Positions 59,768 through 64,000 of a DNA stretch of 64,000 nt are shown here, one piece after another; within the stretch, counting starts at the first letter, position 1; every line of letters starts with the position of its first letter. A model generated the notes under the pieces. The model worked only from the letters and a program-made list of their open reading frames with translations. It was not told the origin of the DNA and searched no databases. The DNA lies in the NCBI RefSeq assembly GCF_037646455.1, contig NZ_JBBIXN010000001.1, positions 1,860,001-1,924,000 on the forward strand. The letters run 5' to 3'. This DNA is from Draconibacterium mangrovi_A. GTDB taxonomy: Bacteria > Bacteroidota > Bacteroidia > Bacteroidales > Prolixibacteraceae. The translations under genes were made by a program, and so were the position numbers.

Positions 59768-61627
59768 ATGAAGGATCGGCATTTCAACTACATTAAAGAC
59801 CTAACCAAATACCAAAGGCAAAAGACCTCCGAGGTCATGATCGGAAACGTGCCGGTGGGCGGGAACAATCCCATTCGTATTCAAACCATGACGGATACGG
59901 ATACCGCTGACGCTGACGCAACTGTTGAACAAATTATCAGTGTGGTAAAGGCAGGAGCCGATTACGTGCGCGTTACGGTGAAAAGCATGAGCGATGCAGA
60001 AAGCCTGAAAACGATTAAAAAGAATCTGGTGGAACGAGGGTACACAACACCGCTGGTTGCCGATATTCATTTTAATCCGAAACTGGCAGAACTGGCAGCT
60101 CAGGTTGTTTCGAAAGTGCGTATTAATCCCGGCAATTTCTACGATAAGCGTGCCCAGTTCAAAAATAAGATATATACCGACGACGAATATAAAGCTGAAC
60201 TCGATAACATCGAGAAACAGTTTGTTCCGTTTTTGCGATTGTTGAAAGAGACGAATACAGCATTACGCGTTGGTGCCAATCACGGATCTTTATCCGATCG
60301 GGTAATGAGCCGTTTTGGCGATACACCGGCCGGAATTTCAGAATCGGTACTCGAATTCCTGCGCATTTGTAAAAAGGAGAATTTCACCAATGTGGTGGTT
60401 TCCATTAAGTCGAGTAACACGCGTGTGATGGTTTACACGGTTCGTCTGCTGAACTTTAAAATGCGTTTGGAAGACATGCAGTTCCCGATTCACTTGGGAG
60501 TTACCGAAGCTGGTGAAGGTGAAGACGGACGTTTAAAATCGGCGGTTGGAGTTGGAGCACTCCTGGCCGACGGAATTGGGGATACGGTTCGGATTTCGCT
60601 TACCGAAAGTCCAATGAACGAAATACCGGTGGCTACCAAACTGGTCGATCATTTTAAAACGTACCAGAACCACGAACCCATTACGGCTCCGATGATCGCT
60701 CAAACAAATCCGTTTGAATATGAGCGACGCAGCACCCGTCCGGTGCTGAATATGGGAGGCAAGCAGTTGCCGGTGGTTATCGCCGATCTTGGCGACCGCA
60801 GTTTGCGCGAAATGATTCCGATCCGCGGTAAACTTGTTCCCGAATATTTCCTTTCGGGAAATAAAATACTGGATATTGAAGGCGAAGAATACCCGGTGAT
60901 TACACTGGAAGAATACTTGTTTGAAAGTACACGCTGGGGAAGGATGAAATTTATCCGTACCAACAAGGCGGAATTCGACCGCTTCATGGATATGCATCCC
61001 GAGATTATTATGAAACTGAAACAGACCCGGAAAACAGTGTTGATTCTGGAAAGTTACAATGCCAACCCGATGGCCGAATTACGCGCTTTCTTTATGGCTC
61101 TGGAAACACACATCTGGAAAGTTCCGGTTATCCTGTATCGAAAATACAACGAAAGCAACCCTGATGATCTTCGCATAAAAGCATCGGCCGATATTGGCGG
61201 TTTGCTCATTGATGGTTATGGCGATGGAATTTGCTTGTCGAACGATAGCGAAAATATCACCTTTACTGAACTGAAAGACCTGAGTTTCGGTATTCTTCAG
61301 GCCAGCAGGATGAGGGTTACAAAAACCGAATTTATTTCCTGCCCCGGTTGTGGTCGTACATTATTCGACTTGCAGGAGACTACGCTTAAAGTAAAGGCGC
61401 ATTTCAAACACCTCGATCATCTTAAGATTGGTGTTATGGGATGTGTTGTAAACGGACCTGGTGAAATGGGCGACGTGGATTACGGTTTTGTGGGAGCCGG
61501 TAACCAAAAGGTAAACCTTTACAAAGGTCTTAAACCGGTTAAGCGACAAATTCCTTACGAAAATGCCGTGGAGGAACTGGAACAACTGATTCGCGAAAAC
61601 GGCGACTGGAAAGATCCTGAAGATTAG
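59768..61627 (+). CDS. ispG: 4-Hydroxy-3-methylbut-2-en-1-yl diphosphate synthase (long Bacteroidota type)
   Basis: A 619-residue cytosolic iron-sulfur enzyme of the MEP isoprenoid pathway. It reduces methylerythritol cyclodiphosphate to HMBPP. The N-terminal TIM barrel (about 10-280) begins YQRQKTSEVMIGNVPVGGNNPIRIQTMTDTDTADADAT. The 4Fe-4S ligands are Cys525 and Cys528 (SCPGC) and Cys559 (GCVVNGPGE), the latter within the signature NGPGEM. A region of about 260 residues between the barrel and the C-terminal domain is absent from E. coli IspG (372) and is typical of Bacteroidota, Chlamydia and plants. A strong terminator follows. Confidence 0.96.
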   Translation: MKDRHFNYIKDLTKYQRQKTSEVMIGNVPVGGNNPIRIQTMTDTDTADADATVEQIISVVKAGADYVRVTVKSMSDAESLKTIKKNLVERGYTTPLVADIHFNPKLAELAAQVVSKVRINPGNFYDKRAQFKNKIYTDDEYKAELDNIEKQFVPFLRLLKETNTALRVGANHGSLSDRVMSRFGDTPAGISESVLEFLRICKKENFTNVVVSIKSSNTRVMVYTVRLLNFKMRLEDMQFPIHLGVTEAGEGEDGRLKSAVGVGALLADGIGDTVRISLTESPMNEIPVATKLVDHFKTYQNHEPITAPMIAQTNPFEYERRSTRPVLNMGGKQLPVVIADLGDRSLREMIPIRGKLVPEYFLSGNKILDIEGEEYPVITLEEYLFESTRWGRMKFIRTNKAEFDRFMDMHPEIIMKLKQTRKTVLILESYNANPMAELRAFFMALETHIWKVPVILYRKYNESNPDDLRIKASADIGGLLIDGYGDGICLSNDSENITFTELKDLSFGILQASRMRVTKTEFISCPGCGRTLFDLQETTLKVKAHFKHLDHLKIGVMGCVVNGPGEMGDVDYGFVGAGNQKVNLYKGLKPVKRQIPYENAVEELEQLIRENGDWKDPED

Positions 61628-61655
61628 AACAAAAAATTTCTCGAAATATAGGAAC

Positions 61656-61683
61656 AAGGAAGTTACAAAATGTATACTTCCTT
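61656..61683 (+). terminator. Terminator of ispG
   Basis: AAGGAAGT (61656-61663) pairs with ACTTCCTT (61676-61683). An inner TACA/TGTA pairing with one bulged T extends it, and TTTCTTT follows. It begins 29 bases after the ispG stop. Confidence 0.85.
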
Positions 61684-61748
61684 TTTCTTTATTTACACCT
61701 CGAAAATACTGTTTGAATTGACTTCAGCAACCATTAATATTTTGAATT

Positions 61749-62336
61749 ATGGCACGAACGTATTGGAAGCCCGGAACAATAGTTTACCCATTGCCGGCAG
61801 TAATGGTGAGTTGTGGCGAAACTCCCGAAGAACAGAACATCATCACGATTGCCTGGACGGGCACCATCAACAGCGATCCACCCATGTGTTACATTTCGGT
61901 ACGGCCGGGGCGTCATTCTTATGAAATCATAAAAAGAACCGGCGAGTTTGTGATTAACCTGACCACCGAAAAACTGGCAAAAGCTACTGACTGGTGTGGT
62001 TGCCGCTCGGGTCGGAAATACAATAAATGGGAGGAAATGAACCTGACCCCAGCCCCTGCAAAATTCGTAAAAGCACCCATCATCGAGGAATCTCCAGTAA
62101 ATATCGAATGCCGCGTAAAAGACATCGTTGAACTTGGCAGCCATCATATGTTTATCTCCGAAGTGGCAGGGGTTTCGGTTGACGATGCCTATCTGAATGA
62201 AAATGACGCCTTTAGTTTCTCGAAAGCCAATCCGCTGGTCTACAGCCACGGGCATTATTTCGGATTGGGAAAGAAGATTGGCAAATTCGGATGGTCGGTC
62301 GAGAAAAAGAAAACCAGGAAAAAGCGAAAAAAGTAG
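61749..62336 (+). CDS. Flavin reductase family protein
   Basis: A 195-residue cytosolic protein of the flavin-reductase-like (split-barrel FMN-binding) family: MARTYWKPGTIVYPLPAVMVSCG, NIITIAWTGTINSDPPMCYISVRPGRHSYEIIKRTGEFVINL, then DIVELGSHHMFISEVAGVSV. Such proteins reduce or bind FMN and often serve as electron carriers in anaerobes. The C terminus is extremely basic (KKKTRKKRKK), which is odd for the family and may bind nucleic acid or be a neutral extension. A cysteine pair, CGC, occurs in the middle (TDWCGCRSGRKY). It stands alone after the ispG terminator. Confidence 0.88.
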   Translation: MARTYWKPGTIVYPLPAVMVSCGETPEEQNIITIAWTGTINSDPPMCYISVRPGRHSYEIIKRTGEFVINLTTEKLAKATDWCGCRSGRKYNKWEEMNLTPAPAKFVKAPIIEESPVNIECRVKDIVELGSHHMFISEVAGVSVDDAYLNENDAFSFSKANPLVYSHGHYFGLGKKIGKFGWSVEKKKTRKKRKK

Positions 62337-62446
62337 TTGTAAACTGTAACGCTGGATTAACTTTCAAAACTCTTTCTTCATTATACACTGAAGTAATTTA
62401 ATCAAAACACTATGAGGACAATTTATGTTATAGGGTTAATTTTTTA

Positions 62447-64000
62447 ATGAATTTAGGAATGTTACATGCACAGAATAATCCGTTGTTAGGCGAATTTAAT
62501 ACCCCACACAACGCAGCACCATTTGATAAAATAAAAAACGAACATTATTTGCCTGCGCTGGAAGAAAGCATTAAACAAGGCGAGAAGGATGTTCAAGCCA
62601 TAAAAAACAATACCGATGCGCCAACTTTTGAAAATACGATTGTTGCACTCGATCATGTTGGGCGATTACTCTCGAGAAATGCAGGTATATTTTTTAACCT
62701 GTTGAATTCGGAAACCAACGACGAGTTGCAAAAAATTGCACAGCAGTTTTCGCCGATGCTTACCAAATTTCAGAACGATATTTCGCTCGATCCGGTATTG
62801 TTCGAACGCGTAAAAGCTGTTTATGCGCAGAAAGATCAACTGGATCTGACACCTGAACAACAAATGTTGCTTCAGAACAGATATGATGGATTTGTTCGGC
62901 AGGGCGCCAATCTTTCGGAAGCCGACAAAGAAAAATTCAGAAAGATCAGCACCGAACTTTCAAAACTGTCGCTTGACTTTGGCGAGAATGTCCTGAAAGA
63001 AACCAACAGCTACGAAAAGCAAATTACCGATAAGAGCTTGCTGCCAGGTTTGCCCGAAAGTGCTCTGGAAGCTGCAGCCGGAAAAGCAAAAGCCAAAGAT
63101 AAAGAAGGCTGGATTTTTGATATTACCATGCCGAGTTACCTGGCTGTTATGAAATACGCCGATAACCGCGATTTACGCAAGGAAATTTACATGGCTTACG
63201 GCTCGAAATCGTTCAAAGGCGATGAGCTGGATAACCAGGAAAATGTAAAACGTATTGTTGAACTTCGTCTTGAGATGGCGAATCTGCTGGGATATAAAAA
63301 CTATGCCGATTACGTGCTCGAACAACGAATGGCGATGAATCCTGCAGGAGTTTACGGTTTGCTTGATGACCTGTACGAAGCATCTTACAATGTGGCGATG
63401 AAAGAAAAACAGGAAGTTCAGGAATATGCTGAAACGCTTGGATTCAGTGGCGAGATCATGCCGTGGGATTGGAGCTATTACAGCGAAAAACTGAAAGTGG
63501 AGAAATTCGATCTGAACGATGAAATGCTGAAATCTTATTTCGAGCTGAGCAATGTGGTTGACGGTGTTTTTGGTCTGGCCACCGAACTCTATGGCATCAG
63601 TTTTAAAGAGAACAAGGAAATTCCGGTATATGATGATGAAGTAACAGCCTACGAAGTTTTTGATGCTGATGGTAAATTCCTTTCGGTATTTTACACCGAT
63701 TTTCACCCGCGCCCCGGAAAACGCGGTGGTGCCTGGATGAACGACTTTAAAGGTCAGTGGAAAGACAATGGCGTGGATTCGCGTCCGCATGTAACCATTG
63801 TAATGAACTTTACCCGCCCTACCGAAACCAAGCCAGCCTTGCTGACTTTTGACGAAGTACAGACTTTTATGCACGAATTTGGTCACGCACTTCACGGAAT
63901 GCTGGCCAACTCAACTTATTCAAGTTTGTCGGGAACCAACGTTTATCGCGATTTTGTGGAGCTCCCTTCACAGATCATGGAAAACTGGGCCACCGAAAAA
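62447..64000 (+). CDS. dcp: M3-family metallopeptidase (peptidyl-dipeptidase Dcp-like), partial, with disrupted signal peptide
   Basis: The frame from ATG 62447 stays open to the window edge (518 codons). It begins NPLLGEFNTPHNAAPFDKIKNEHYLPALEESI, typical of Dcp, and reaches the zinc motif HEFGHALHG near 63870-63900. The family hydrolyses dipeptides from peptide C termini. The first in-frame residues, MNLGMLHAQ, look like the end of a signal peptide. The matching beginning, MRTIYVIGLIF, is encoded at 62412 but in another frame that stops at 62445-62447. One extra T in the six-base T run at 62440-62445 would join the two into a complete signal peptide. Either a real frameshift or a sequencing error; the enzyme body is intact. 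Confidence 0.85.
   Translation, partial: MNLGMLHAQNNPLLGEFNTPHNAAPFDKIKNEHYLPALEESIKQGEKDVQAIKNNTDAPTFENTIVALDHVGRLLSRNAGIFFNLLNSETNDELQKIAQQFSPMLTKFQNDISLDPVLFERVKAVYAQKDQLDLTPEQQMLLQNRYDGFVRQGANLSEADKEKFRKISTELSKLSLDFGENVLKETNSYEKQITDKSLLPGLPESALEAAAGKAKAKDKEGWIFDITMPSYLAVMKYADNRDLRKEIYMAYGSKSFKGDELDNQENVKRIVELRLEMANLLGYKNYADYVLEQRMAMNPAGVYGLLDDLYEASYNVAMKEKQEVQEYAETLGFSGEIMPWDWSYYSEKLKVEKFDLNDEMLKSYFELSNVVDGVFGLATELYGISFKENKEIPVYDDEVTAYEVFDADGKFLSVFYTDFHPRPGKRGGAWMNDFKGQWKDNGVDSRPHVTIVMNFTRPTETKPALLTFDEVQTFMHEFGHALHGMLANSTYSSLSGTNVYRDFVELPSQIMENWATEK

Noticed and set aside
61670..61924. An 84-codon open frame overlapping the start of the flavin reductase gene
   Set aside because: It begins inside the ispG terminator region and runs out of frame into the flavin reductase gene, which has a clear family match.
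62412..62447. An 11-residue leader peptide gene coupled to the M3 peptidase
   Set aside because: The peptide is hydrophobic and fits exactly as the front half of a signal peptide, so a frameshift explains it better than a separate leader gene.

Overview
The window comes from a Bacteroidota chromosome, most likely an anaerobic or facultative member of the Bacteroidales/Marinilabiliales. This is inferred from several signs: promoters of the TAnnTTTG (-7) type instead of sigma70 boxes, almost no Shine-Dalgarno sequences, a long Bacteroidota-type IspG, a GldA-like ABC ATPase, a LytS/LytTR two-component pair, a DUF2723 glycosyltransferase, many small outer-membrane beta-barrels and lipoproteins, and an Hcp/ferredoxin nitrosative-stress module. 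No species can be named from sequence alone.

Layout. 0-16.5 kb is mostly housekeeping. It holds an MltF-like lytic transglycosylase, class II aldolase, the hcp-ferredoxin operon divergent from its probable Crp/Fnr regulator, pgeF, then a forward run of DUF2723 O-glycosyltransferase, purD, a membrane protein, a NodU/CmcH carbamoyltransferase, tsaB, a DUF3108 protein and efp. 16.6-22 kb is a paralogue-rich stretch: outer-membrane barrels (one with a C-terminal frameshift), tandem DUF4136-like lipoproteins, a TetR regulator and two duplicated micro-lipoprotein genes that share a terminator hairpin and a palindromic operator. 22.3-31 kb carries cell-envelope functions: a PEGA lipoprotein, PagL-like and LpxR-like lipid A deacylases, a membrane sensor fused to an AlbA_2 (Schlafen-type) domain, a DUF481 barrel, a Bax-like glucosaminidase and an unknown lipoprotein.

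31-48 kb is an accessory block, almost entirely on the minus strand. It has a metallophosphoesterase, barrels, a DUF4136 lipoprotein, two DUF1254/DUF1214 lipoproteins, an epoxide-hydrolase-like enzyme, an alkylsulfatase-like metallo-beta-lactamase protein that has lost two metal ligands, a class A acid phosphatase and a lipoprotein arylsulfatase. A winged-helix/TolB-like/TPR regulator lies divergent at its head. This is the best candidate in the window for an undescribed system, possibly processing of sulfated or phosphorylated substrates in the periplasm.

48-64 kb returns to general functions: a sortilin-type Asp-box propeller, an initiator tRNA, a universal stress protein, metK with a long structured leader, a LytS/LytR system, GT2 and gldA, ispG, a flavin reductase and an M3 peptidase that runs off the window. 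The M3 peptidase signal peptide appears to be separated by a one-base deletion in a T run. Everything here is read from sequence; no database search was run.
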